DNA of 64,000 bases, taken from positions 608,911,136 through 608,975,135 of the forward strand of contig NC_056748.1 in NCBI RefSeq assembly GCF_019279795.1, read 5' to 3'. Positions 1 through 11,812 of this stretch are shown here, piece after piece. Position 1 is the first letter of the stretch, and each line of letters opens with the position of its first letter. Below the pieces are notes generated by a model that saw only the letters and a program-made list of their open reading frames with translations, made no database searches and had not been told where the DNA came from. Both the position numbers and the translations under genes were made by a program. This DNA is from Protopterus annectens (taxonomy: Eukaryota > Chordata > Ceratodontiformes > Protopteridae).

Positions 1-1058
1 AGAATGGCATTAGCAAAATCAGGTCTAACTCCGGTGATACCATCCAACATGTAGTGTTTGGTAAAAGTATGCACAGAAGTCCTGGTAGCTGTCTCAAGAA
101 TAGAATTAGTGTCTAAGCCCTTGAAAAAAGCACCAGAAGAAGCCAGAGCTGTAGTAGAATGAGTCTTTACAGAAGAGGGAAGGCTCTTGCCATGGAAAGT
201 GCAACAGAAAGAAATAGCCTTTGAAATCCAAGTAGAAGTAGTTTGCTTGGAAACCGCTAAACCTAAAGACCTAGGATGAAAGCAAACTACTGATCCTATT
301 TTCTGATAGCTTTAGTCTTATCCAAGTAAAATCTGAGTTGTCTGTGCATGAGTATGCAGCACCCTCTCACTGTCAGATTGCAGAGTGGGGGAAAGTAGGC
401 AAATTAATAGACTGATTAAGTGACAACTCATTAATCACCTTTTGCATAAAAGAAGGATTAGTATGGAAAGACGCCCTGTCCTCATGGAATATCAAAAAAG
501 GCAGACGAAAGCCTTAAGGGCTTGCAACTCAGACACCCATCTGGCTAAAGGAAGAGCTAAGAAAAGAACGGTCTTCCAAGAACAATGTTCAAAGGAAGCT
601 GAAACAGCAGGCCCAAAAGGAGCATAGTCAATTTTCCAAAACAAAATTTAAATCCCAGGGAGGAGGAGCAGGCTTTCCTGGGAGGTCTGAAATTAAGGAT
701 GGTTTAAGAAATTGCTTAGTCTCAAATCTAGAAGCAAAAGGAGGAGTTAAAGGTAGACAAGAAGAAAGTGCTGATAAGTGGGCCTTAATGGAAGAATTGG
801 CCAAACTATTGAGCAACTCACACAAATAAGAGAGAACCAAAGGAACATCCACAGTAATTGGGTCCAGGTTACGAGTGAGACGTCAATTAGAAGACCTTTT
901 CCATTTAGATAAGTAGGATTTCCTGGCCTCCTGCAGGTCCTGCACCACATCCTCGGAAAAAAGGTGTCTGTTAGGGTTCCTATCACCCACAATGTCAGTT
1001 GAAGCGTGGACAGGTGGGGATGGATGAGAGATCCCTTGTCTTGTGTGAGTAAATCCAC
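1..1058 (-). pseudogene. DIRS copy A tyrosine recombinase, broken
   Basis: The - strand at 852-628 encodes a segment with SSIKAHLSALSS and PAPPPWDLNFVLEN, equivalent to SSIKIHASAISA and PTPAWDLNFVLEKL in the intact recombinase at 21248-22420. Frames then shift. The final part, readable from about 180 down to 1, includes a degenerate HxxR box (H-S-T-T, Arg lost) and SVHTFTKHY with the catalytic Tyr, then FANAI at the window edge. It would have integrated the DNA circle. The missing Arg and frameshifts make it inactive. Confidence 0.75.
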
Positions 1059-1389
1059 CCTGTGAGGTAACTTGTGATGATTGCCCTTGGCTAGATGCAG
1101 AAGTAGAGGGAACCACTACTGTCACAACCAAAAGGGAGTCACCAACAAGATTTGGGAGCACCCTATTGAATCTTGAGCAGAACTTTTGGAATGAGAATAA
1201 GGGGAGGGAATGCATAAAGAATCATCCCCTTCCAAGAAAATGAGAGGGTACCCATCTTCCACATCAGAGGACCTGGGACTCTGGCACAAAACAGAGGAAA
1301 TTGATTTTTCAGAGGGGAGGCAAAGAGATCTACTTTGAGGAGTACCTCACTGGTGAACAGTGTCCAGAAACACATCCCTGTGAAGCATC

Positions 1390-2477
1390 CATTCATGGGC
1401 TTGATTGAAGGACTTGCTCAGAGTGTCTGCCACAATGTTCAGATCTCAAGGGAGATGAACTACATGGAGTCACTTGATACTTGACAGCCAGATTCCATAC
1501 CAGAAGTGCCAACTGGCAAAGAATGTAAGGTCTTGTTTCCTCCTGTTTGTTGTCATACCACATAACTGTGGTATTGTCTGTGAATACCTTGAGAGGCCCC
1601 GGACAGAAAAGTGGATGAAAGTCCTGAAGAGCCAGTATAAGAGTTCTCATCTCTTTGATGTTGATGTGCTCTTTTTGCTGACGCGATCACACTCCTTGTA
1701 CCTTCAGGGAGCCAAATGTTGCTTCCTATCCTACATATGAAGTATCTATGAACAGATCCTAAGTGAGAAAAGGGGGATGAAAAGGGAGCACTGAATTTAG
1801 AGACAACTGCTGAATCCAAAAGAGAAATTCCTTCTTGAGACAAGGAAAAAGAGGAACTGTAAAGTCTACAGGATGCGCATGTTTAAGCCACACCCACTTC
1901 AGAAACTACTGGGACTTCCTCATGTGGAGTTCGGCCAGAGGGAGCATCGGAATGGTGGAAACCATGAAGCCCAGAGCCCTCAAAACTCCCTGGCAGTAAC
2001 GGTGGCCAGGGAAAGAGGAGTTTGGAAGTAAGAAATGAAAGTTAAGGTCTTTGGAGGAGGCAGGGATGCAGCATTGGCACAATCTGAATCCTGCAACCCA
2101 AAAAGACACCATCCTGAGAAGGAGTCCGAGAAGACTTTTTCAAGTTTATCGTGAACCCCAGTCTCTGAAGAAGAGAAATGGCAAATCAAAGATTTTGCAA
2201 AAGGATCTCTGGAGAAGATGCCTGAATCAGCAGTTCGTCCAAGTAAGGAAATATTTGGATCTCTTGAAACCTGCAAAAAGCAGTCACAGGAGCAAGGCCA
2301 AAAGGCAAAGCAGAGAACTGAAAATGCCAGGAAGCAATGGAAAAATATAAAAATTTCTTGAAAAGAGGCTGGATCATAATATGGAAATAAGCATCCTTGA
2401 GATCTAGAGACACCGGAAACGCTTGAGGAAGCAAGAGAGGAAATAGTCTGAAGGGATAACATCTGAAAGGAAGGCAA
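1390..2477 (-). pseudogene. DIRS copy A reverse transcriptase/RNase H, broken
   Basis: The - strand piece at 2434-2186 carries RT landmarks: LDLKDAYFHI (catalytic Asp region), FSALPFGLA, and FPYLDELLIQA, where the family's YLDD box reads YLDE. A second piece at 1650-1393 has the RNase H segment LKVFTDNTTVMWY. The two lie in order in separate frames, with gaps. In an intact element this protein would copy the RNA into circular DNA. The altered second catalytic Asp and the frame breaks indicate a dead copy. Confidence 0.8.
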
Positions 2478-2996
2478 CTTCAGAAAAGGGTTTAGATGAG
2501 AGAGGTCTGGAATTAGTCTTCAAGTACCCTCTTTTCTGGGCACTAGAAAAATTCTTCAATAAAACCCCTTCCCCTTTGGGACACAGACACCTCTTGAAGT
2601 GTACCCTGAGACAAGAAGTCTCAAAGAACCTCTGGGGAAAAAAGGAAGTTGTTCCCGAGAAGGCTGAGGAATGTCCATAAAAGGAAGATGAGATTCCACA
2701 CCATAATGTACCCCTGACGAATGACAGAACCCTAGAATCCTAAGTGATTCAAAGCCAAATAGGAAGAGAATGAGAAAGGTGAAGAGAAAGAAGAATGTGG
2801 CTGGGAACATGCAGATAGACAACACCTGGTTTGTCAGGAAAGGAAGGCGTCTGAATCCCTGCAGTCTGAGTGGCCTTAGCAGGAGGAGCCCATTTCCCAC
2901 CCTTTTTCCCTTTAGCAGGAGGGCAAGATTGCCTATGAACAAAGGCTGGCTTACAGGGTAGTTTCTCTGAAATTTTGGCATAGGTGAAACACATGT

Positions 2997-4529
2997 TTAA
3001 GCTCCTTGAAGGCTTTCCCTTGTCCTGAAGTGACTTAAACCAACAGCTGCTTCACCAAACAAAAATTTATTATCCAGAGGAGCATCTATCAACTTAGCCT
3101 TAATATCCTCAGGTAAAGGTTGAAGCCTAAGCCAAGAATACCTCCTCATTACTTGAACCAAAAGCAGCAGCCATAGAAGAAGCATCTGCTACATCATACT
3201 ACATTTGATAGAATCAGAACCCACAATGATGCCCAACCTATTCTTGCGGTTGTAATAAAGTATAGTGATTTGGTTTTGGTGGTTCCCTTTCATGTGGGTG
3301 CCTATTTATTATTGTACATTTGATAGACTGACAAATTAATTAAGAGGTAGTCCCTAGCAAAGAAATGAAGAAGATTTGCTCTCAAGAGTTTGGAAGATCA
3401 GAAAAAAGCTGACAAGCCTGAGAAAGAAGAGCCAACACATACCTAGATATATGAATCTGGTAATTAATTGCCATAAAAGCTAGGGTAGCAGAGGTATAAA
3501 CCTTTTTACCCAGCCTGTCCATGGTTCTACTGTCCTTGTCAGAAGGCAGTAACTTGGATGAGGGAAGCAATTCAGACGACAACATAGGCTACAGACACCA
3601 CAGAAGGGTTCGCAGCAGGACATTTGAACAAAAAGGAACAATCCTCAGGCACCCTATAAAGCCTACCAGACTTCTTGGGAGCAGGGGACAGAAATTCAGG
3701 CACTTTAGAGGCATTGGAAAAAAACATTCAGCAAAGTAGCCAAAACAGGAGGAATGGCCGCAGGTTTAGGAGATCCCATCAGCAGTAACTCGTAAGTACC
3801 TCTTATGGATATCCGAGACCTGAGCACAAGCCACTTAAAAAAATTTCATCATCTTAGAGATTGTGTCCCCAAAGGAAATTTCCTCAGAAGGAGTATCAGG
3901 ACTATTAGACTCCTCCTCCTCTGACCCATAGTGAGTAGAATACGTACAGGATTCTTCATCAGAATCCAACTCTTCCCCAGAAGAATTCAGTTCTGTGGGC
4001 CTTTTAAGTGGAGAAGGCCAAAGAGGAGCAGGAACTGAAACCCCTTGAGGAGACCTTAATGACAATAAGGCATTAAATAAGCCCTGAGTAAAGGCCTATC
4101 ACTCACTTTCTGGATCCCTGTTAGCAGAAGGCACCTGTTTAGTTTTCTGTTTCTTTTTTACGGAACATCCCCCCTAGAAAACTGAGAAGACCTTGACTCA
4201 GGATGGCATTCGACAACCATAGTAAGAACTTCCCTAACAAGAATCTGTGGAACCCCCCTTGACCCCTCGGAAGCAATCAACTGTGGAGCCCCCTGAACAT
4301 CCGAAATGAATACTTGCAAAGATTTGTCAGACGTGCTGCCTGACAGATCCTCACTGGCCTCCAACCCAGTCGTTGCAGAGAAATCTGACAACACAGCCAA
4401 GCGAGCCTTCAGGTTTTTAACAACTTTGGGAGAAACACCCAGCAGAGACTGGACAGCAGAAGGTTCTGGTCTTATCTTTTTCACCTTCTTCCCTGACGGC
4501 TGACCCTTGGAGTGGGAAGTGCCTTCCAT
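2997..4529 (-). pseudogene. DIRS copy A gag-like ORF1, broken
   Basis: Open pieces on the - strand at 4529-4158, 4065-3835, 3585-3382 and 3185-2997 follow the order of ORF1 in the other DIRS copies. The first piece is Lys/Ser-rich. The second is acidic and contains SEEISFGDTI, matching the PPEDxxFGxTLxTLREHF region of the copies at 18480 and 40120. The third holds DRLGKKVYTSATLAF, matching the GWGKKVYTFTTLAIR segment of copy C2. The last holds IKAKLIDAPLDNKFLFG, matching IKAKLLDAPLHQDRLFG in C2. ORF1 is presumed to be the nucleic-acid-binding structural protein. Several frameshifts make it non-coding now. Confidence 0.75.
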
Positions 4530-5104
4530 TGTATCTTTAGCAAGAAGCTTAACATGCTGGTTCTCAAGGTGGAATGAAAGGGAAGAAAGCCTACTATGAA
4601 GGGTTTTCGGGACAGCCTACTACTAAGGGTTTTCAGGACAAACTCCTGACAAATCAAACAAGACGTATGGTCGTGAGAAGCTCCTAGGCAAAAAAGGTGC
4701 TTCTTGTGGTGGTCTTTATGGGGAATCTGTCTCCTACACTGGCATTTACCCTTCCTGGATTATATTAATCGCAAACAGCACAAAATATTCAAGAAAAATA
4801 ACAAAGCCCCAACTGGGTACTTATTTGCAATGGTGAGAACTTCAGCAAACGGGAGTAATCACCAGAATAAGAAAATGCAGTAAAAATGACAGAAAGCGGA
4901 TGTAGGCAAACAGACAGAAATAGCGTGTAGACTGGCAGCAAAGAAGTTCTGGGGATGGTACTGGCCTACAGTATGAGGAGCTTTTGGGTGATGATCAGTG
5001 TACCTTAAAGCAACAGTAGGCTTTGGTAGACTGGCCAGACGTCAGGCTTCCACGGCAGGTAATCCCATGCGTGATGAATACTGCAGTAGTAAAAGTAAGA
5101 ACAT

Positions 5105-5509
5105 CAGTAAATATTTCTTACTGAAATTAGTTACTGTATGTCTTCATAAGCATGCATGTACATAAATACAGGCTTGCATTAATTATTCTTCTTGGCTCTG
5201 TCATATTCGGTTACATTAATGACTTGTTTGTGTTGTGTTGTAAATATCTCAGTGATATTACTCCATGGAACAATGTAAAAAAAAAAAAAAAAAAAACAGG
5301 TGGGTGGTAGCAATGATCAAACAGTAGTCTGGAACACAATAGTACTTATAAAAACTTTCTTAAGAGTGCATCTTCTATCCATTACCTATAGCTGGAAGGG
5401 AGCACTTTAAGAAATAACAGTCTGTTATAAAATCGCTGCTGTTTTGACTGGTACATCCATTTTGTTTTGCCCTTCTGAGAAAAAACTACAGATCTATAAG
5501 TTTTGATCT
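5105..5509. other. AT-rich spacer with poly-A tract
   Basis: The stretch between the outer end of DIRS copy A and the left end of copy B has no readable frame. It contains an uninterrupted A run at about 5277-5297, possibly the tail of an old retroposed fragment. Nothing upstream of the run is recognisable. Confidence 0.4.
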
Positions 5510-6764
5510 GATGTTATTTTCATTCACTCAACTGATGGGTCTGTGATCTGACCTGGGGTTTGGCTTAGCCGCTTTTACTAGACTCTCAGATCCAACTGTC
5601 GAGCTCTTCCTATTATCGATAATGCCTCAGTCGCCCTACAGTACATCAGATTTAATTTGCCACCTTATTGCTACAGATGTGGATCCTTCTCCTGTAGTTT
5701 TTGCAGTGAGTGTAACATCTTTTGTAATTTGCTTACAGTTTCATGTTTCCTAATCACCTGTTCATCAGTTTCTGTAGTTTTTTGGTTTCTGTTGTTAGGA
5801 TTACTTTTTATTTTTCTCTCCTGTTTCTACTTTTGGTAGATTTCAATACCATTTTTGATACTTTTTTTTCTGTCTTACACTCTGTTTCTTCCTACCCTTC
5901 AGAGGGTAATCTTTTCTCTGCCATTGTTGGTAGTTTTTCTATTCAAAAAAAAAAAAGCTGAACATTTTTTTTCTTTCTAAGTCTATCAGTCAGTTTTACT
6001 AGTATTGCTGAGACGCCCACTGGGTTTAAGAAATGCATGTCCTGTAGGCATAAGTTTCTTAATTCTGATGCCCACAGTGTGTGTTTATTTTCTGGACATG
6101 GCCCATTAAACACTGAATGTATGATTTGTACTGGCTTTAACTCGAGGGCCCTTAGTGACTGGCGTAACGAACTGATCCTAAAAGGTTTGTTACACATTTC
6201 TTATCTTTCATGGGCTCAACCCCTCCCCCCCCCAAAAAAAAAAAAACACTTAAGGCATCTTTGGAGACAAAAGAATCCAGGAAGTGGTCTCCCACCCACT
6301 TTCCAAAATATGCTTAAACTTTGGAGCCTCCTGCCAAAGTACAGAAAAAAGTTTAATCCAACACCCTCTCATCTGACACTTTCCAAGCACAAGTCTTCAA
6401 GAACCCAATCCCCTGGGTTCACTTTGAAGCCTATCTCACATCTCCTCCATTCTGCCTTCCTACAAAAACCCCCAAGAAGAGAGTCCCAGCCTCAGTCCGA
6501 CTACTTCCTCTATCAAGTCTTTGAGGAGCCGTTCCAAAGTCGAAGTGGATAGAAAGATGAATGAGATGGGCTCAGATGGGTGTTATCCCAGCTCCATCTC
6601 CCATCTGATCTGTGAGCCTTCCTTTTGCTCCCCACACTAATTTTGTCCTCCTCTGATCTGACTGGCAGTTTTGAAGCCTTCAGATCCAAGAACCACAAGA
6701 GTACTGGCATCAGATGTGAAGATGGCTAGGTCTTCAACTCTGACTGTGTCCTTGACTTAGGTTC

Positions 6765-7130
6765 ACAGATGTTTACTAGGCTAACAACCACAAGGGCCTT
6801 TTTAAGCCTGGCCATGCATCCCAAATCTCTTACAAGTTCTGTTGCCCTTGATAAGTGTAAGCAGGGGCTTGGAAGATGAAACATTTACAAGCAGGTCCCT
6901 GGGAGATGAACCATTTACAGGCTGCCTGTGTCCATTAGAGACATAGTTGCCAAGCCAGGGATGAATTTCCTGTACCCCCTCCAGTTGCCAAGTTGTACTT
7001 GAATTGGGTTAGCAACTCTGCTTCACATGGATGGTGTGGAGCCTGTTCCAGAGACATAGTCATCTCTGGGATACATAACTGTCTGTCCAACAGGTCCTAG
7101 TTATATCACAGGCAAGGTTTAAGTCTTTAG
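6765..7130 (-). repeat. Probable SINE/LINE-tail insertion in DIRS copy B
   Basis: This segment has no counterpart in gag of copies C or D/E. At 6775-6825 it reads, on the - strand, GCCAGGCTTAAAAAGGCC followed by TTAGCCTAGTAAAC. That resembles the 3' tail of the SINE at 42433 and of the CR1-like ends at 57883 and 60200. The part further in has no clear tRNA-like promoter boxes. The right boundary is approximate. Confidence 0.4.
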
Positions 7131-7914
7131 AACAGGTAAATCCGGCATTGCCTCCCTTGGAGCAGGATGAGTCTTGGAACAGAAGCATCAGGGCAGGATC
7201 CAGGGGCTTGGTTCAACTCTGAGGTTGGTTGCACTGTCCTTGCCCCTTGGGACTTTGGCATTGCACAGCTAGGATCCAGCTCCCCCTTTGAGGCAGGGAT
7301 CAGGACAGGTTTGGAGCATGGTGGGATCTGGGGCATGGAGCTGGTGTGACCAGCTACAGCTTCCCCTAGCCCTTCTGCTTTTGAGGTGGTAGAGAGGATC
7401 TTCCCTCATCTGAGAGACATGGTTACCTTTTTTGTTTTCCAGATCCTACAGCCCTGCCACCATCAAATATGAGCTCTGATCCTCACAGAGCTATCACAAA
7501 GGGACAGCCAGCCCTATCAAGCATCCAGACAGTCTCCCTTGAGGACTTTGCCCTCTGTTCAGATACGTCTCCAGACCATCCCACTGAGGAGGTTCCCTGT
7601 AAGAGAACATACAAGAGGAGGTGCATTGACTCCCCTCAGGTGTTGCTTATTTAAGACGCTGACTTTGAAGGGGAGGGGGTTTTAAGGTCTCCACCAGGTG
7701 ATGTCTCCTTTGGCGACATGTTGGAAATCCTCACATTAAGGTGGTTGGTCCTCCAGTTCCCCTTCCCAGGAGGAGTTAGTGTTTCTGGAAGTTTTTGAGT
7801 CTTGTCTGTGTCTTGTGCGACTCCCCTGGCTGATGAGCTTATAGTCTGTCACCATTCCTGGAAAGAGCCGTATACTGTAGAACCCATTCCTCACCATACT
7901 GATAAGTTCCTTGC

Positions 7915-8334
7915 GGGTCTATATTAGATCACCGAATGCTTAGGTAAGCGAACGGTGATTAATAGACCCCTTGTAAGCGAAGGCTTACAAAACCGAACTG
8001 TCAGAACAGCGATTTTTTTTTTCCCTTGGAAAAAAAATCGCTGTTCCAACAAAAAAAAAAAAAAAAAAAGCACATTAAAAACATGAGATTAAGTGGGGGG
8101 CTTTGCCCCACAAACCCCCCCACGTGGGGGGCTGTGCCCCCCCTCACTTAATTATACCAACTCTGAGACCGCACTACAGAGCTGAAAATGGCAAAGTACC
8201 GAAGCGGCCAAACAATTTTTTTCCCAGGGAAAGAATTTGCTTACATGCCGTTTCGATATTTTGCCGTTTCGGTTTTGTCAGTTCGACGAAGACGTATTCG
8301 AAAACATGAGTCTTCGGTCTGCTGATAGGAACCC
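7915..8334. mobile_element. Short inverted-repeat DNA element, copy 1 (Mutator-like MITE)
   Basis: A 420-bp insertion in the gag region of DIRS copy B. It starts GGGTCTATATTAG and ends GATAGGAACCC; the ends are imperfect inverted repeats sharing ACCGAA about 17-20 bases in. The flanks are GTTCCTTGC (7906-7914) and ATTCCTTCC (8335-8343), a diverged 9-bp target duplication (7/9). The interior holds a long A/T hairpin whose arms end in AACAGCGA (about 8010-8055) and a G/C-rich palindrome between TTAAGTG and CACTTAA (about 8092-8152). There is no ORF, so it is non-autonomous. The copy at 47427 aligns to it along its whole length in the opposite orientation. Confidence 0.8.
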
Positions 8335-9394
8335 ATTCCTTCCTTCTGTTAAGGACAGACCCCACTGGAGCAAGGGGGTCCCCATTGATGCCATAGTTGC
8401 GGCAGCAGCAGCCAAGAAAACTGGCAGAGCAGAGCTCTTCTGTCCATCCCGGTAACAGAGTCCAGGGCAGTGGACAGTTTCAGGAAGTGCACTTATGACT
8501 CCGTGACCTTTGCCTTGCATTCACTGAACTATTTGGCACAGTTCACCAGGCTGCAAAGGGATTTGACTAAAGAGCTTTCCAAATCCTTTTCTGAGTCCAT
8601 GTCTGTGGAGGACCACAAGAAGTGTTGTTCACAACTAGCCACCCATCTGTCTATCTCTAATGTGTCCTTGAGGTTAATTTCCCATGATGCTGAGGGAACC
8701 CCACAGGCAGCAGGTTCAGGCATAGCTATAAGAAAACATGCCTGGATGCAGAGCCCTTCAAGTCTTTGTTAATCAATGCTCATTTTGATGGATCATCCTT
8801 GTTTGGTCCAACTGTTAATAAAATGCTTTCTCAAAGTGAGCAGGATGGAAAGACCTTGTGTGCTGAGGACAGCCATTTTTCTACCCCTCAGAGATCCTTT
8901 TACACAAACCAGTGAGGAGGAAGGAAAATGTGGATCTGATGACGTCCTTTTCATTCTTCCTCAACGTATGGGTTTGGATCCAGCTCTCAAGCTCCTTCCT
9001 CTACCTATAATGCCCTATTCCATCACCATCACCTCAGATCTCATTTGCCGTCATGGCGAACACACGTATGTTCCACTCTGGAGTTTTATTAGAAATATTT
9101 TGAGAGTTATTTAATTTTTGAATTTACCTTTAACTTTATCTTCCTGCAGTCCGACTATATCCTTGGCTAGTTCTGCTTCTCCCTTCTAGATTTTTCTCAA
9201 TGGACATTAGGACTTACCACCTCTTTTCCTACTATTATCTCTAAAGAGTAATTCTGTATTACCATTGTTGGTATATCCGCTTACCCTTTTCACGCCTGGG
9301 TATTTCCAAAGAGTGCCATCACTGATAATTAAACCTTTCTTTCCTTTAAAAAAAAAATCTTTTCTGGTAGTTTACTCTTGTTGGTTTTCCTTTC

Positions 9395-11535
9395 TTGTAT
9401 AGTGACATGTTGGATAAAGCAGCAGGTTTTAAGAAATGCACTTCTTGTGGGCATAAAATTCCAAATTTGGATGCCCACAAGGAGTGTGTGTACTGTCTTG
9501 GGGCCAGGCATTTGGACACTGCTTGTAAAATTCGCTCCACCTTTAACCCAAGAGCCCTGGCAGGTAGACGGAACAAACTTACTCTAAGGGGACTTCTCCC
9601 TACTACATCTTCTTCATGGGCACAAACCCCTCCAAAACAAGTCTGCTCCTCTGGAGCACAGGAAACTCTCCTGTCCGAAGTCCCCAAGTTCTTCTTCAGA
9701 GCCTCCTTTAAAAACCGCAAAAACTTTTGGATGCAATACTGTCTGATCCAAAGACTCAACATTTGGATCCAAGGCTGTCAGATCTTAAGGTTTTGGCTCC
9801 TTCAGTTATTACCATAAGTCCTACAGTACCACCCTTGGAGCCCATGTCCTCTGATCTGGTGCTGGATACTTGGTGTAGGAGTACTACTCCAGAATTTGCT
9901 ATTATGCCAGTTTCGCCCACCCATTCTTTCTCATTTGCTTCAGATGCCAAAGAAGCATTCAAGGCTCCCCATCCACTACTTCCTCTAAGTCCTTCAAAAG
10001 CTTATTGGAAGTGGATGGGATGATGTGAAAATTTCTGAGAGCTTAAATCCAGATGGGGTCTTACCAGCTCTGTCCCCTGTTGGATCAGTGAGTATGCCTA
10101 CTACGTCAAAAAACATCTCATCTCTTTCTCTGATCTGTCCAGTGGTTTCATAGTCCCAGGATCTGAAATCAACAAGAGGTCTTGTGTTGGATCTGAGGGA
10201 AGTTTCTTCCTCCACTCAGACTATATGCTTGGCTAGTTCTTTTCTGATACCCTTGGATCAGAACAGATCTTAAAGCCTTGTTAGCCTTGGATCCAAGGGG
10301 ATAGGTTCAGCTTCAATTTTGTCAAACCCGTCCTTCCCCCTCGGAGCATCAGCCTGGGACAGTTCAGATCCAGTTCCACCCCTGAGGTGCAGATCTGAGG
10401 AAAGTCTAGACCTACTTTTATCTGGAGTTTCTGCTCCGAGAAAGCGGGTCGGGGCCTGTCTGGGTCCTTCAGATTTCAAGGTGGTGGAAAGAGCTTTTTC
10501 TCTCCAAAAAGAATCGCCCTCTCATGTTTTGGATCCTTCCTCTTTTCTCTCATTGGTTCTGAGCTCTGAATCTGTCAGACCTGTTCAACATGGGCAGCCA
10601 GTTCGAATAAGTGTCCAACCAGTTCCAGTAGTAGAACTTCCCCTCTCTTCTGACACTTCGCCTGAACACCCCATGGAGGAAATGCAGTGGAAGAGAATGT
10701 GCAAAAGGAGACACTCTGGCTCCCTGTGGAGTCCCTCATGGAGGATACCAATTTTGATGAAGGAGAGGGGTCTCCAAGATCACGACCAGATGACATCATC
10801 TTTGGAGATGTTTGAGAAATCCTAAAACAAAAAGGTTGTTGGTCTTTCCAAAATCCCTTACAAGAAGAATCAGTATTTTTGGAAGCTTTTGGTTCTGGCC
10901 CATGTATGTTTTGGGTTACCCCTGGCTGTTGAACCTATTGACTTTCCACCAGGCTTGGGAGGAAGAGGATATCGTCAAACCCGTTCCCAAAAGACCAAAC
11001 AAATTTTTAGCCCTGCCAACAGATAGACCCTACTGGAGCAAAGGTGTCCCAGTTGATGCTATGGTGGTGGCAGCAGCCACAAAGAATGAGCTAGCAGAAC
11101 AGAACTCTTGTCCATCTGCCAAACAGGGATTCTAGAACATTGGAGAAATTTGGAAAGTGAGTTTTTGCCTTGGCAACCTGTGCCCTGAAGTCACTAAACT
11201 GCCTGATGCACTTTACTAGGCTTCAGAGAGATTTGACCAAACGGCTTTCAAATACCGTTTAGTCAATGTCTGCTGAGGACTTCAAAAGAACATCTTCACA
11301 ACTGGCCACTCTCTTATCAATGTCAAACTCTTTGATGAGGTTGATCTCTCCCACAGCTGAAGGAACCTCACGAGAAGTTGGTTCAGACATTGCCATAAGA
11401 AGACATGCTTGGATGTGGCTATGCAACTTTGCAAAGCCTGTTAAGCTGTCCTTTATCAACAACCCAGTCAGTGGCACTTCCTTGTTTGGGCCAAAAGTAA
11501 AAGAAACCTTTGCCTGCAGCGAGCAAGATGGATAG
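9395..11535 (+). pseudogene. DIRS copy C gag-like ORF1, broken
   Basis: This is the clearest second-lineage ORF1 start. From 9437 it encodes the cluster C-x2-C-x9-H-x2-C-x2-C-x4-H-x4-C, then FNPRALAGR. Later pieces at 9727-10023, 10319-10825, 10812-11135 and 11266-11535 supply Ser/Pro-rich linkers, the acidic DTSPEHP segment, a PYWSKGVPVDAMVVAAATK segment and the IAIRRHAWMW segment. All have counterparts in copies B and D/E. Frameshifts separate the pieces. The cluster suggests a zinc-binding N-terminus; this role is inferred. Confidence 0.75.
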
Positions 11536-11812
11536 GCTGTCTGCTGTGGGAATCAAGTTTTCTACACCCCAGCAAACTTTTTCCAGGAATCAGAGGAGTG
11601 GTAAGAAGATGTGGCCTTAAAAATCTCAGGGACCTTTCTAAGATCTGCACGGTGATAATTCCTCCAGTAGCGTAGGAGGGAATTTTAATGGGAGATGTCC
11701 CGCTAGAGGCAGAGGAAGTCCACAGAACCAGGGCTTCAGAGATTCTTTTCCAGACAGGCCCTTTCTGTGCTCCTGAAGTGCTACCTAACTGTCCAACTCT
11801 GAAGGCAGTCAG

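Larger units (their letters stand above)
1..5104 (-). mobile_element. DIRS retrotransposon copy A (3' end outside window)
   Basis: A DIRS-type element reads right to left: gag (about 4529-2997), reverse transcriptase/RNase H (about 2477-1390), then tyrosine recombinase (about 1058-1). The 5' terminus is near 5104. There the - strand reads ATGTTC followed by a degenerate form of the ACTGTTGCAGTC motif found at the left ends of the complete copies at 17328 and 38980. The window begins inside the last recombinase codons, so the internal complementary region and right inverted repeat lie beyond position 1. All three genes carry stops and frameshifts. DIRS elements replicate through a circular DNA intermediate inserted by their own recombinase, so no target duplication is expected. 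Confidence 0.85.
5980..8880 (+). pseudogene. DIRS copy B gag-like ORF1, broken and interrupted
   Basis: The piece at 6037-6552 begins near the Cys/His cluster KKCMSCRHK...DAHSVC...C, followed by FNSRALSDW, as in copy C (9437) and copy C1 (17640). A middle piece at 7469-7654 carries SDTSPDHPTEEVPCKRT, equivalent to DTSPEHPMEEMQWKRM at 10650. The last piece at 8470-8772 carries the conserved SLNYLAQFTRLQRDLTK and GSGIAIRKHAWM segments. Stops, a frameshift after each piece and two insertions show it is dead. Function (RNA/DNA packaging) is inferred from position only. Confidence 0.7.
5510..8937 (+). mobile_element. DIRS retrotransposon copy B (second lineage, 3'-truncated)
   Basis: The left end at about 5510 reads GATGTTATTTTCATTC, matching the left ends of copies C (8938, GATGACGTCCTTTTCATTC) and D (15679, GATGTCAGTTTTCATTC). 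The body is only ORF1, from a Cys/His-rich start near 6020 to the conserved helical region at 8470-8770. It stops just where copy C begins, so no pol or recombinase follows. It is interrupted by a short DNA transposon at 7915-8334 and probably by a repeat fragment at 6765-7130. Confidence 0.75.

Noticed and set aside
442..627. 61-codon + strand ORF
   Set aside because: It is the antisense shadow of the DIRS copy A recombinase, whose motifs are on the - strand.
8092..8152. G/C-rich palindrome as a bacterial-type terminator or contaminant
   Set aside because: The same block recurs inside related elements at 47427 and 59101, so it belongs to the transposon family.
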